The notes below the pieces were generated by a model that was not told the origin of the DNA, did not search any database, and saw only the letters and a program-made list of their open reading frames with translations. Source: Kangiella sp. (GTDB taxonomy: Bacteria > Pseudomonadota > Gammaproteobacteria > Enterobacterales > Kangiellaceae). From it: a stretch of 7,969 nt of DNA. How positions within the stretch are numbered: the first letter of the stretch is position 1; each line of letters begins with the position of its first letter. A program made the translations under genes and the position numbers. Below are positions 1-6,918 of this stretch, in pieces. The stretch lies in NCBI GenBank assembly GCA_002733465.1, contig NVVT01000001.1:129520-137488 (forward strand), in the 5' to 3' direction.

Positions 1-902
1 TAATCATCTCCATTATTTGGAGTATCTGGAAGATGTTCTAATTCCTCAGGGCTAAGATATATAAACTGACGAATTCTAGGACTAAAATTATTGGATGAAG
101 CATATTTTGCTAAAAAGGGGGGCATGTTAAAGCCCAAGGATGCTACCGAAGTAAAACCAGATTTTAATAATTCATCTAAGGTTTGTTGATATCGCTCAAC
201 TACTGTAAAAGGTGATTTCAATTCTTCAATAAATGGAGCAGCTGCGGTTGATTCAGAAATAAATCCATTCAACTCTCCATTTTTATCTTTACCGTAATAA
301 CTTCCTTGGCCTGGATCAGGTGTTTGATTAGTGATACCTGTCGTTTTAAAAGCTTGTGTATTTGCCCAAAATGAATGCATAGTTTGAGAAATAATAAACA
401 AAGGATTATTGGGTGCTATTTCATCCAAAAATGCCTTAGTGGGCGAAACCAAATCCGGTATGAGAACGGGGTCTAATCCCATTGCGAAAATCCATTCTCC
501 TTTATTTATATTTTTGACCTGCTTTCTCAAGTTTTCCCACATAGGTCTAGATGATTTGAAAGTAAAACCGCTGAGGTCAATGGTGGTTGAAAAAACAGCT
601 TTTAATGTTGGGTGTTCATGTGATGCAACAAAACCCGGTATTAGCGTTTTATGCATTAGATCTATAATTTTTGTATTTTTATTAGCGCTTGTAAGCAGAT
701 CTTTGGTTTTTCCAATTTGAACAATTACACCATCTTTAACAGCCACAGCTTCTTGCACTGAATCATTAATATCTACGGTTAAAACATTACCATTAATAAA
801 AATGCTATCTGGTGCATTATCATCACTACAGGCATTGATGAATAAACTAATTAACACTAAAAATGATAATGATTTTAGTGATCGTATTTTTAACGAATTC
901 AT
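1..902 (-). CDS. Amidohydrolase family 3 (YtcJ-like) lipoprotein, C-terminus beyond window
   Basis: Metal-dependent amidohydrolase, probably exported and lipid-anchored. Read from the ATG at 902-900, the frame stays open for 300 codons to the window edge, so the C-terminal half is missing. A hydrophobic signal (about residues 10-24) ends in a lipobox, INAC, with Cys25 as the lipidated residue. Residues 33-88 match the usual beta-sandwich start of the family (INGNVLTVD, then VKDGVIVQIG). The metal-binding strand follows: PGFVASHEHP, with His95 and His97. Other YtcJ-type signatures are GEWIFAMGLDP (135-145), TMHSFWAN (174-181) and TPDPGQG (194-200). The Asp common just before HxH in many relatives is Ala93 here. 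An AAGAGA ribosome binding site (plus-strand 909-914) lies a few bases before the start and supports it. The gene is divergent from the large lipoprotein gene. Fold and family are well supported; the substrate is unknown. Family members act on varied amides, and some annotated ones have no known activity. Confidence 0.88.
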   Translation of the reverse strand, partial: MNSLKIRSLKSLSFLVLISLFINACSDDNAPDSIFINGNVLTVDINDSVQEAVAVKDGVIVQIGKTKDLLTSANKNTKIIDLMHKTLIPGFVASHEHPTLKAVFSTTIDLSGFTFKSSRPMWENLRKQVKNINKGEWIFAMGLDPVLIPDLVSPTKAFLDEIAPNNPLFIISQTMHSFWANTQAFKTTGITNQTPDPGQGSYYGKDKNGELNGFISESTAAAPFIEELKSPFTVVERYQQTLDELLKSGFTSVASLGFNMPPFLAKYASSNNFSPRIRQFIYLSPEELEHLPDTPNNGDD

Positions 903-1183
903 TATTTGTCTCTTATTAATAATATTTAGCCTATACGAACAATGTTTTAAGTGAAGCCTAATATCGCCTGAGCGTAACATATTACCCATACAAAATTGAA
1001 AATGCGAGGGGATCAGCAAGATTTGATTTATTGAGAACCAAGTCCCAACAGTAGTAAAAACACGACGTGGTTAATAAGATTTTGTCCAGAATGAACACTA
1101 TTAGTCGATAGGATCTTTGTATTTCTTCTATTCTATCAACCTACAAAATGTTTTTCTATACGCAATCAACTGGCTAAAAACTT
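903..1183. other. Divergent intergenic region
   Basis: This 281-bp AT-rich stretch separates two divergent lipoprotein genes and must hold both promoters. I found no pair of -35 and -10 boxes convincing enough to call on either strand. The left edge carries the ribosome binding site of the minus-strand amidohydrolase (909-914). An imperfect palindrome, GTAACATATTAC, lies near 975-986, and its minus-strand reading contains one TGTTAC, the motif repeated upstream of the operon at 5506. A single copy is not enough to call an operator. No short coding frame with a start and ribosome binding site stands out. Confidence 0.5.
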
Positions 1184-4100
1184 ATGTTAAATTTTCGTCT
1201 ATCGGTTATTCATCACCTACTGCAAATTATTACTCTAGTCGCTTTGATCAGCATAACGGCTTGCTCTGGCGAAAGAGAAGAAGATTCTGATAATAATTTT
1301 GATCTGTCTATCAATGTAACCGGCGGTGGATCCATCAACGTTTCAGAACAATCCGATAGCTGCGGCAGTCAATGCACCTATAGTTTTTCAAAAAATTCTA
1401 TAGTGACAGTAACGCCGACAAACACTGTAGATTTTAGCTTTAAAAACTGGATTGGTGCTTGTTCTGGCTCTGAAAGTTGTGTGGTTACTATGTCTTCCAA
1501 TCTAGTTGTAGAGGCTGTTTTTGAACAGGTACCAGTAACTGAATTTTCGCTAACTCTTGAGGTCAGTGCTAATGGAGTGGTTACCTCAAGTCCCACTGGA
1601 ATAAATTGTGGTAATGGCGCAACTCAATGTAGCGCTAATTTTAATCAGGATACAAGTGTCAGTCTAACTCAATTAGCAAATACTGGATTTATTTTCAGTA
1701 GTTGGACAGGAGCGTGTTCCGGCACTGCCACTTGCTCCGTAAACATGACCCAAGCTCAAAATGTAACGGCTAATTTTATTGAAGAGTCAGTTGAGAAATT
1801 CACACTGTTAGTCACTGTTGAAGGTGAGGGTAATGTTTCCTCATCACCTAGCGGAATCGATTGTGGTACCGACTGTTCTCAAGATTATATACAGGGCCAA
1901 CAGGTTTTATTAACGGCAACAAATGATGAAAATTATGTCTTTTCCAACTGGTCAGGAGCGTGCTCTGGCAGTAGCGCTTGTAGCGTTAATATGACTCAAG
2001 AACAAAGTGTGACGGCTATTTTTAGTGAAGAATCTCCAGGCCAATTCACACTGTCAGTTACTGTTGAAGGTGAAGGCAGTGTTTCCTCATCACCTAACGG
2101 GATCGACTGTGGTGCAGATTGCTCTGAGAGTTTTGTGCAAGATCAGCAAGTTGAATTAGCGGCTACAAACGCAGAAAATTATCTTTTTTCTGATTGGTCA
2201 GGAGCTTGTACTGGTAATGGATCTTGCGTGGTTAATATGACTCAAACACAAAGCGTGACCGCCACCTTTGTTCTTGAATCAAGCGACCTAGTAACCCTTG
2301 ATGTAATTATTAGTGGTAGTGGAAGCGTGACATCCTCACCTACGGGAATAGATTGTGGCAGTGATTGTTCTCAGGTGTTTGATAAAGATCTAGACGTTGA
2401 ATTAACAGCTGTTGCTTCTGTGGATTATACATTCTCTGAATGGACGGGTGCATGTGCGGGAAGTTCTGCGGTTTGTAATTTAAACCTATCTCAAAACCAG
2501 CAAACAACTGCAGTATTTAGCTCCGACAATATTCAAATTGTGCAGAAATTACTTGATGTTGAAGTCTCCGATTATAGTGGTAGTGGTAATTCTTCGGCTA
2601 AGGTTCGTTCCGGCATTCCTTTTCCTAAAGGGCTGTTAGCTCAAACTGATTTTATTGCGGTATATGACGGAAGCGTATTATTACCGACTCAAACCAAGCC
2701 AATGTCGTTATGGGGTGATGGCAGTATTCGCTGGCTACTATTTGATACTCAAGTCAGCTTAGAACCAAATCAAATTAAAAATTTAACAATTAATCAAATA
2801 AATGGCGCAAATACCGCGGTTAATAACCCGATAAGCATTCAACAAAGCAACGAATTTTTCACCGTGATCACTGGGGAATTAAAAGTAGAAATTCCTCGGT
2901 TAAATGGCTCGATTATTCATAGAGCTTATATCAACGACGAAATCATTATTGATCAACCCAATGATCCGATAACCGATCGTGGCGCTTATATTTCTATGTT
3001 TAATTCTAACGATAACAGTACTACAGATTTTTTTAGCGGGTTGTTAAAGTCAGATTCTAGTCCTAAGGTTGGAAGTAAATTTAAGGAATATGAAGATTCG
3101 GTTGGTGCTTCCAATAACTCCGATTACAACCGATACGATCCCTTTGATTTACAAGTGGAAATTGAAGAACAGGGTAGTCTTCATTCAGTTATAAAAATCT
3201 CTGGCGCACATTTAGATGGTGCGGGTGATGGATTTTCAACGTTCATTATTCGCCTTCACTTTTACGCCGGAAAGAATACTATCAAAGTTGCCCATACCAT
3301 CGTTAATACCGGAGATGAAACGCAACAGATTGCAAGCTATGGTTTAAAACTACCTATGGAGTCTAGTGGTGCAACAACAATTATTGAAGGTCAAACCATC
3401 TCTTCTGGAAACGGCGAACTGTTACATACTGAATTTCGCAATCATTTAATTGATGGCGTCCAGCAAAGTGGTCAAGCTCTAGGCTATATTGGACGAAGTA
3501 AGAATAATGTTAGTGTGAGCTTAGTTCTTCGCGATATGGCAGAACGCTTCCCAAAAGCGTTAACCTCTGATGAAAATGGATTAGAAATTCAGCTATACCC
3601 AAGCTCGCAAAATCCATGGGATCTGACGCGATATACACCAACGTCTAGCGAAACCGATGCGTCCTCAGGTATAGCCGCTGAAATAGCTACTCGCGAAGGC
3701 GAAACTAACCGTTTTGCAAACCATTACTTTCTACGCGGTGCTCAAGGTCTAAGTACCACCGATGACTATCTTATTAATTTTTCTAGTGGCTCTGTTGATA
3801 CAGCAAAGTTAGAGGATTTAGCGACAATAATTGATCAAGGACCAGCCATTATGGTTGCAGATCCACAATGGTATAGCGATGCATTAGTAATGGGCGTTGG
3901 CCCGTTTGTATTTGATACCAACTTAGCCAATTCAGAAGGTGCTTTTAGAATTGATAAAGTCCTGCAAATCAATAGAGATTTTATGCGCTACAACCAAAGG
4001 GTTCAATTTGATTGGTTTGGAATCGAAGACTATGGCGATATAAGAGGAAAGTTTACGGGTTCAGGCCAAACAGGTGCAACTTGGAGTACAAGAGGTCGCT

Positions 4101-5248
4101 ACGGGTGGTCTGGTAACTCAGGCGAGCCATCTAATCAGCTGTGGGTACAATATTTAAGAAAACCGAGTCATCAAACATTTTTAGATGCTGAGGCGCTTGC
4201 AAGACATACCATGGATCAACAAACTGTACATTTTGCAACATCAACTGGGCAAGCGGGCACTGAACTAGATGGAAGAAATATGTTCAGTTCGGTTGGATCT
4301 ATGCATAGACATGGTGTGCAATCTTGGTCAGGTTACGCTGGTAGTCCCGACTATAGCCATATGGCCGGAATTGAAACCTATTATTATTTAACCGGTGATC
4401 AACGCGCCCGAGAAGTGATTTACGAGCAAGCTCAGTTTATCACTCGAGACACACAAGGCAATACAGCACTTAAAAATGGTTTAGAAGTAGTGGATAGAGC
4501 TTCCGCTATATTCTTCGACGATTCAACGGTGCTAGCTGAATTCGATAATAAGATATCTTTTTTTGTAGATTACATGAATTCAAATCCAGATGGTTTTGAT
4601 TACAACGCCGTGGAAGCCTACCTAATTGATACCGATGGTAACGGTTTACATGATAGAGCTGAAGGCCGAAAAACAAACCGTCAAATGTTCCAGGCTGGAT
4701 TTGAGTATTTTATTCGAAGCGCTCCTGGATTGCTTTATCACCATGAACGAACTGGGGATGCAGTAGCAGGACGATTAATTTTAGATGCTGCAGATGTTCT
4801 AACTATCGGTGACCCCAATAATCAAACAGGTGATGGTGATGATTGGGAATTAGGTCTAGACGGTCATGCAGGTTCTTACTTTTACCATATGAACTCCATC
4901 GCCTACGCAGCATTTATATCGGATTCACTTGGAGTAAGTGATACAAATTATTATGCGTTAGCGAAACTATGTGCCGAGGTCAATACGCATGGCGGTAATG
5001 ATAATAATGACACCTCCCCTATTTCACTTTCAACCTTTCAAGGGATCCCTGATGACTGGACAAAATGGAATTGGCTATGGCAAACCGATGGAAGCTTTAA
5101 TGCAAGTAACCCAGGAATATTATGGTTAGATAGAACTATCATGTACCAAAACGATACCATTCAGGACTACCACTCATATAGAGCTTTTATACACCTTGCT
5201 AGCGTTGCTGCGATTATTAAACCGGGTGACCAATTGGAATTAAAATAG
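1184..5248 (+). CDS. Lipoprotein with five InlB-type repeats and a YetA/PcRGLX-like (exo-rhamnogalacturonan lyase-like) region
   Basis: Probable surface or periplasmic carbohydrate-active lipoprotein of 1354 residues. The signal peptide ends in a lipobox, ITAC, with Cys27 lipidated; Ser28 at +2 favours the outer membrane. Residues 40-447 are five repeats of about 80 residues resembling divergent InlB B-repeats, each with four cysteines (CGxxC, then GACxGxxxC). From about 452 a RIFT-barrel-like domain begins, with SGIPFPKGLL and LWGDGSIRWLLFD, patterns typical of the YetA/PcRGLX N-terminal domain. A second beta-rich part contains HFYAGKNTIKVAHTIVNTGD. From about 890 to the end the sequence looks like an alpha/alpha toroid with candidate active-site histidines (1041, 1043, 1059, 1228). 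The family link is from recognised patterns; rhamnogalacturonan as substrate is only a guess, and the protein may act on another polymer or be non-catalytic. The ATG is the only start, because an in-frame stop lies at 1175-1177. Its ribosome binding site is very weak. Confidence 0.8.
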   Translation: MLNFRLSVIHHLLQIITLVALISITACSGEREEDSDNNFDLSINVTGGGSINVSEQSDSCGSQCTYSFSKNSIVTVTPTNTVDFSFKNWIGACSGSESCVVTMSSNLVVEAVFEQVPVTEFSLTLEVSANGVVTSSPTGINCGNGATQCSANFNQDTSVSLTQLANTGFIFSSWTGACSGTATCSVNMTQAQNVTANFIEESVEKFTLLVTVEGEGNVSSSPSGIDCGTDCSQDYIQGQQVLLTATNDENYVFSNWSGACSGSSACSVNMTQEQSVTAIFSEESPGQFTLSVTVEGEGSVSSSPNGIDCGADCSESFVQDQQVELAATNAENYLFSDWSGACTGNGSCVVNMTQTQSVTATFVLESSDLVTLDVIISGSGSVTSSPTGIDCGSDCSQVFDKDLDVELTAVASVDYTFSEWTGACAGSSAVCNLNLSQNQQTTAVFSSDNIQIVQKLLDVEVSDYSGSGNSSAKVRSGIPFPKGLLAQTDFIAVYDGSVLLPTQTKPMSLWGDGSIRWLLFDTQVSLEPNQIKNLTINQINGANTAVNNPISIQQSNEFFTVITGELKVEIPRLNGSIIHRAYINDEIIIDQPNDPITDRGAYISMFNSNDNSTTDFFSGLLKSDSSPKVGSKFKEYEDSVGASNNSDYNRYDPFDLQVEIEEQGSLHSVIKISGAHLDGAGDGFSTFIIRLHFYAGKNTIKVAHTIVNTGDETQQIASYGLKLPMESSGATTIIEGQTISSGNGELLHTEFRNHLIDGVQQSGQALGYIGRSKNNVSVSLVLRDMAERFPKALTSDENGLEIQLYPSSQNPWDLTRYTPTSSETDASSGIAAEIATREGETNRFANHYFLRGAQGLSTTDDYLINFSSGSVDTAKLEDLATIIDQGPAIMVADPQWYSDALVMGVGPFVFDTNLANSEGAFRIDKVLQINRDFMRYNQRVQFDWFGIEDYGDIRGKFTGSGQTGATWSTRGRYGWSGNSGEPSNQLWVQYLRKPSHQTFLDAEALARHTMDQQTVHFATSTGQAGTELDGRNMFSSVGSMHRHGVQSWSGYAGSPDYSHMAGIETYYYLTGDQRAREVIYEQAQFITRDTQGNTALKNGLEVVDRASAIFFDDSTVLAEFDNKISFFVDYMNSNPDGFDYNAVEAYLIDTDGNGLHDRAEGRKTNRQMFQAGFEYFIRSAPGLLYHHERTGDAVAGRLILDAADVLTIGDPNNQTGDGDDWELGLDGHAGSYFYHMNSIAYAAFISDSLGVSDTNYYALAKLCAEVNTHGGNDNNDTSPISLSTFQGIPDDWTKWNWLWQTDGSFNASNPGILWLDRTIMYQNDTIQDYHSYRAFIHLASVAAIIKPGDQLELK
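1301..2524 (+). repeat. Five tandem coding repeats of about 80 residues, InlB-type with paired cysteines
   Basis: Approximate units by residue of the 1354-residue lipoprotein are 40-115, 121-202, 206-284, 288-366 and 370-447. The shared plan is a strand ending in GxGSV, then SSPxGIDCGxxCS, a strand ending in FSxW, then GACSGxxxCxVNMTQ and a last strand ending in TAxF. Four cysteines per unit suggest two disulfides each, consistent with export. Units 3 and 4 are the closest pair at DNA level and are offset by 246 bases. Unit 1 is the most divergent. The array links the lipid anchor to the presumed catalytic part, so it is probably a stalk or a binding module. Confidence 0.85.
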
Positions 5249-5299
5249 GGGTAAGTTTATCGTTTGAACCCTAGGATTGATTTTAAAAATTTCTCATGT

Positions 5300-5372
5300 A
5301 ATATTTAGCTAGAATTCGAAGACTAAAACAACTAAGCCTCCTTACTCTTCACTTCTTGATTAGCTAAATATT
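5300..5372. repeat. Perfect 12-bp inverted repeat, 49-base spacer
   Basis: AATATTTAGCTA at 5300-5311 is the exact reverse complement of TAGCTAAATATT at 5361-5372. After a 6-by-5 internal loop, GAAG (5318-5321) can pair with CTTC (5352-5355), which extends the potential stem. It lies between the lyase-like gene and the MipA/OmpV operon. There is no T-run after the second arm, so it is not a standard terminator. It could be an RNA structure, a protein-binding site or the remnant of a small element. Function is unknown. Confidence 0.55.
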
Positions 5373-5418
5373 CTTCATACATCCCACGAATTATAAAACG
5401 CTAGACATTGCTACAATT

Positions 5419-5460
5419 TGTTACAGACTGTTTAGGTGTGTTACGTCTAAAACTTACACT
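5419..5460 (+). promoter_or_regulatory. Putative OmpR/PhoB-family activator site and promoter of the MipA/OmpV operon
   Basis: Three hexamers sit at an exact 10-base period: TGTTAC (5419-5424), TGTTTA (5429-5434) and TGTTAC (5439-5444). Ten bases later TACACT (5455-5460) matches four of six bases of a -10 box, and no good -35 is present. Direct repeats at about one helical turn that replace the -35 element are typical of promoters activated by OmpR/PhoB-family regulators. The motif resembles the GTTACA core described for OmpR- and RstA-type sites. A regulator of exactly this family is encoded two genes downstream, so autoregulation is likely. The repeats are seen directly; the binding protein and the -10 box are inferred. 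Transcription would start near 5467, giving a leader of about 40 bases. Confidence 0.5.
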
Positions 5461-5505
5461 GTCGGTTAAACTCTTCGCCACACTAACCAATTAAGGTAAA
5501 TAAAA

Positions 5506-6339
5506 ATGTACAAGAGACAAATAACCAAACTAACCCTAGGCATTTTATTGTCTGGGCTAGCCTCGACAGTCATGGCAAGCGGAATTACAAGAGATATCAG
5601 AGAAGGTGCAAGTGCCGAAGAAACTCGAGAAGATGGGGGATACTTCGAAATTGGATTAGGCCATTACTCTAGAAATGCTACCATCTTTAAAGGCAATGAA
5701 GACGATAGCAAACATGGTTTTGGTGCTCGCATAAATGCTGGTTATCAATGGAAAGGACTTTTCGTTGACTTGAATGACGATGACGGTTTTTCTTTTGGTT
5801 ACAACGCCTTAAACACCAAACATTGGAGTTATGATCTTGTTGCAGGGACAATACAGGAAATTAGTAATGATCAAAGTGACCTTTTTGTATCTTTAAACAA
5901 ACGTCAATCAGCTAGCACGCTCGGACTTAGAGCGACTGGTTTCTACGGAAAGAACATCTTCCAAGTCGAAGTCCGTGACGCGCGCAACAATGAGTTCAAT
6001 GGGTTCAGCGCTTCTGCGCTTGCAGGGACTAGTTGGCAAATTCGAAATTGGAATACTCATGTTATAGCTGGTATACACTATTCCTCTTCTGCTATTAATG
6101 ATTACTACTGGGGCGTTACGGCTGAAGAAGTTAGCGCCGATTTTTCAGAATATGAGGCAAATGCTTCAACCACTTTTTCTACTGAGTTTGGAGTCACATA
6201 TCCTATTTCAGAAAGTTGGGTTTTCAGGGGAAAGGTTAATTATGTGTATGGTTCAAAAGAGTTTGCTAATAGCCCGCTGAGATCCGATGATACAAAGCAC
6301 TTTGTAGGTACATCCGCTTCTATTAGTTACGTGTTTTAA
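5506..6339 (+). CDS. MipA/OmpV-family outer-membrane protein
   Basis: Outer-membrane beta-barrel protein of 277 residues, a usual size for the MipA/OmpV family. E. coli MipA is an MltA-interacting scaffold protein of murein synthesis, and OmpV is a Vibrio outer-membrane protein; the role of this copy is not known. A signal peptide with a probable cut after VMA (Ala24) starts the protein. The mature part alternates short strands (GYFEIGLGHYS, FGARINAGYQW) with acidic loops. The motif INDYYWGVTAEE at 197-208 is a family hallmark. The C-terminus, SISYVF, ends in Phe, as expected for a BAM-assembled barrel. TAAGGT at 5492-5497 is a good ribosome binding site, 8-9 bases before the ATG. It is the first gene of the presumed operon with DUF3019 and the two-component pair, 21 bases upstream of the DUF3019 start. 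Confidence 0.88.
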   Translation: MYKRQITKLTLGILLSGLASTVMASGITRDIREGASAEETREDGGYFEIGLGHYSRNATIFKGNEDDSKHGFGARINAGYQWKGLFVDLNDDDGFSFGYNALNTKHWSYDLVAGTIQEISNDQSDLFVSLNKRQSASTLGLRATGFYGKNIFQVEVRDARNNEFNGFSASALAGTSWQIRNWNTHVIAGIHYSSSAINDYYWGVTAEEVSADFSEYEANASTTFSTEFGVTYPISESWVFRGKVNYVYGSKEFANSPLRSDDTKHFVGTSASISYVF

Positions 6340-6347
6340 GTTGTTTT

Positions 6348-6354
6348 GAGGAGA
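6348..6354 (+). promoter_or_regulatory. Ribosome binding site that fixes the DUF3019 gene start
   Basis: GAGGAGA-type Shine-Dalgarno sequence (TGAGGAGA at 6347-6354) ends six bases before the ATG at 6361. An in-frame TTG at 6346 would overlap it and add five residues, so ATG 6361 is the better start. Confidence 0.75.
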
Positions 6355-6360
6355 TCAAAA

Positions 6361-6816
6361 ATGACTTTAAAATACAACGATTGTATCAACTATAACTGGG
6401 TCGCTAAAAGCCGTGTTTTCTTTCCTGTATACTTTCTTATTCTATTAGGGATGTCATCACATACTTTGGCGACTGAGAAAACAGATGCCAAAAATCAGCA
6501 ACCGTATTTATCAGTTAGTCCGGAACGATGTGTTGCATTACGAGAGGGTCAGGTTTGCTATCAAGAAATTCAGTTTAGCTGGCGAGTACTAACTAAAGAT
6601 AGATATTGTTTGTATGATGAGCAGATCGATAAACCTCTTACATGTTGGAATGGGAAAACTGAAGGTAGATTCGAGATGGATTTTCAAGCTCCAAATAGCC
6701 GTGCTTACCTGTTAAGAAATGAAGATCGCAATTTTGTAGTCGCTAATACTAAATTTGTTGTGGCTTGGGTTTATGGTAACAAGAAGAGGCGTCGATCTAG
6801 CTGGAGACTATTCTGA
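6361..6816 (+). CDS. DUF3019 family exported protein
   Basis: Small secreted protein of 151 residues with no known biochemical function. The N-terminus is a long signal sequence: a polar stretch to about residue 18, a hydrophobic segment (19-33) and a probable cut after TLA (Ala37). The mature part of about 114 residues has four cysteines (57, 66, 83, 95), probably two disulfides, in the pattern SPERCVALREGQVCYQ, YCLYDE and LTCW that I recognise as DUF3019. It ends in a strongly basic tail, KKRRRSSWRLF. The start is set by the ribosome binding site at 6348-6354. It follows the MipA/OmpV gene by 21 bases and precedes an RstA-like regulator, so a periplasmic or membrane-surface role linked to that signalling system is plausible but inferred. 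A ligand-binding accessory to the sensor or to the barrel is one possibility; nothing in the sequence shows an enzyme. Confidence 0.8.
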   Translation: MTLKYNDCINYNWVAKSRVFFPVYFLILLGMSSHTLATEKTDAKNQQPYLSVSPERCVALREGQVCYQEIQFSWRVLTKDRYCLYDEQIDKPLTCWNGKTEGRFEMDFQAPNSRAYLLRNEDRNFVVANTKFVVAWVYGNKKRRRSSWRLF

Positions 6817-6918
6817 TTATGAAAACTAGAAAATTCGTTAAACTACAAATAACTAAACAGGCAATCAAGATGATGATTTTAACAGTTAATTTTTGTGGCC
6901 GTCAAAGATAGTTATTTT

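Noticed and set aside
409..720. 103-codon plus-strand open frame
   Set aside because: It lies fully inside the minus-strand amidohydrolase, whose signal peptide and motifs are clear. The plus-strand product has no recognisable feature or ribosome binding site.
1082..1160. Candidate sigma-70 promoters for the gene at 1184 (TTGTCC near 1082, TTGTAT near 1117)
   Set aside because: No pair gave good boxes with 16-18 base spacing, and AT-rich DNA offers many weak matches.
1148..1177. Upstream ATG in frame with the large lipoprotein gene
   Set aside because: It meets a stop at 1175-1177 after nine codons, so it cannot be the start of the lipoprotein.
1378..1596. 72-codon minus-strand open frame
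   Set aside because: It is antisense to the first repeats of the large lipoprotein gene; the frame follows from the repeat composition.
1301..2524. Regular repeats that could suggest a CRISPR or satellite array
   Set aside because: The units are about 240 bases, in frame, divergent at third positions and encode a known type of protein repeat.
5246..5280. Possible rho-independent terminator after the large lipoprotein gene (TAGGG with CCCTA)
   Set aside because: The stem is only five base pairs with an 18-base loop, and the T-rich part is delayed and short. Too weak to call.
6098..6280. 60-codon plus-strand open frame
   Set aside because: It is inside the MipA/OmpV gene in another frame and shows no start signal or protein features.
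6895..6918. GTG start for the response regulator
   Set aside because: It has no ribosome binding site and adds eight residues not expected before the first strand of an RstA-like receiver; ATG 6919 fits better.
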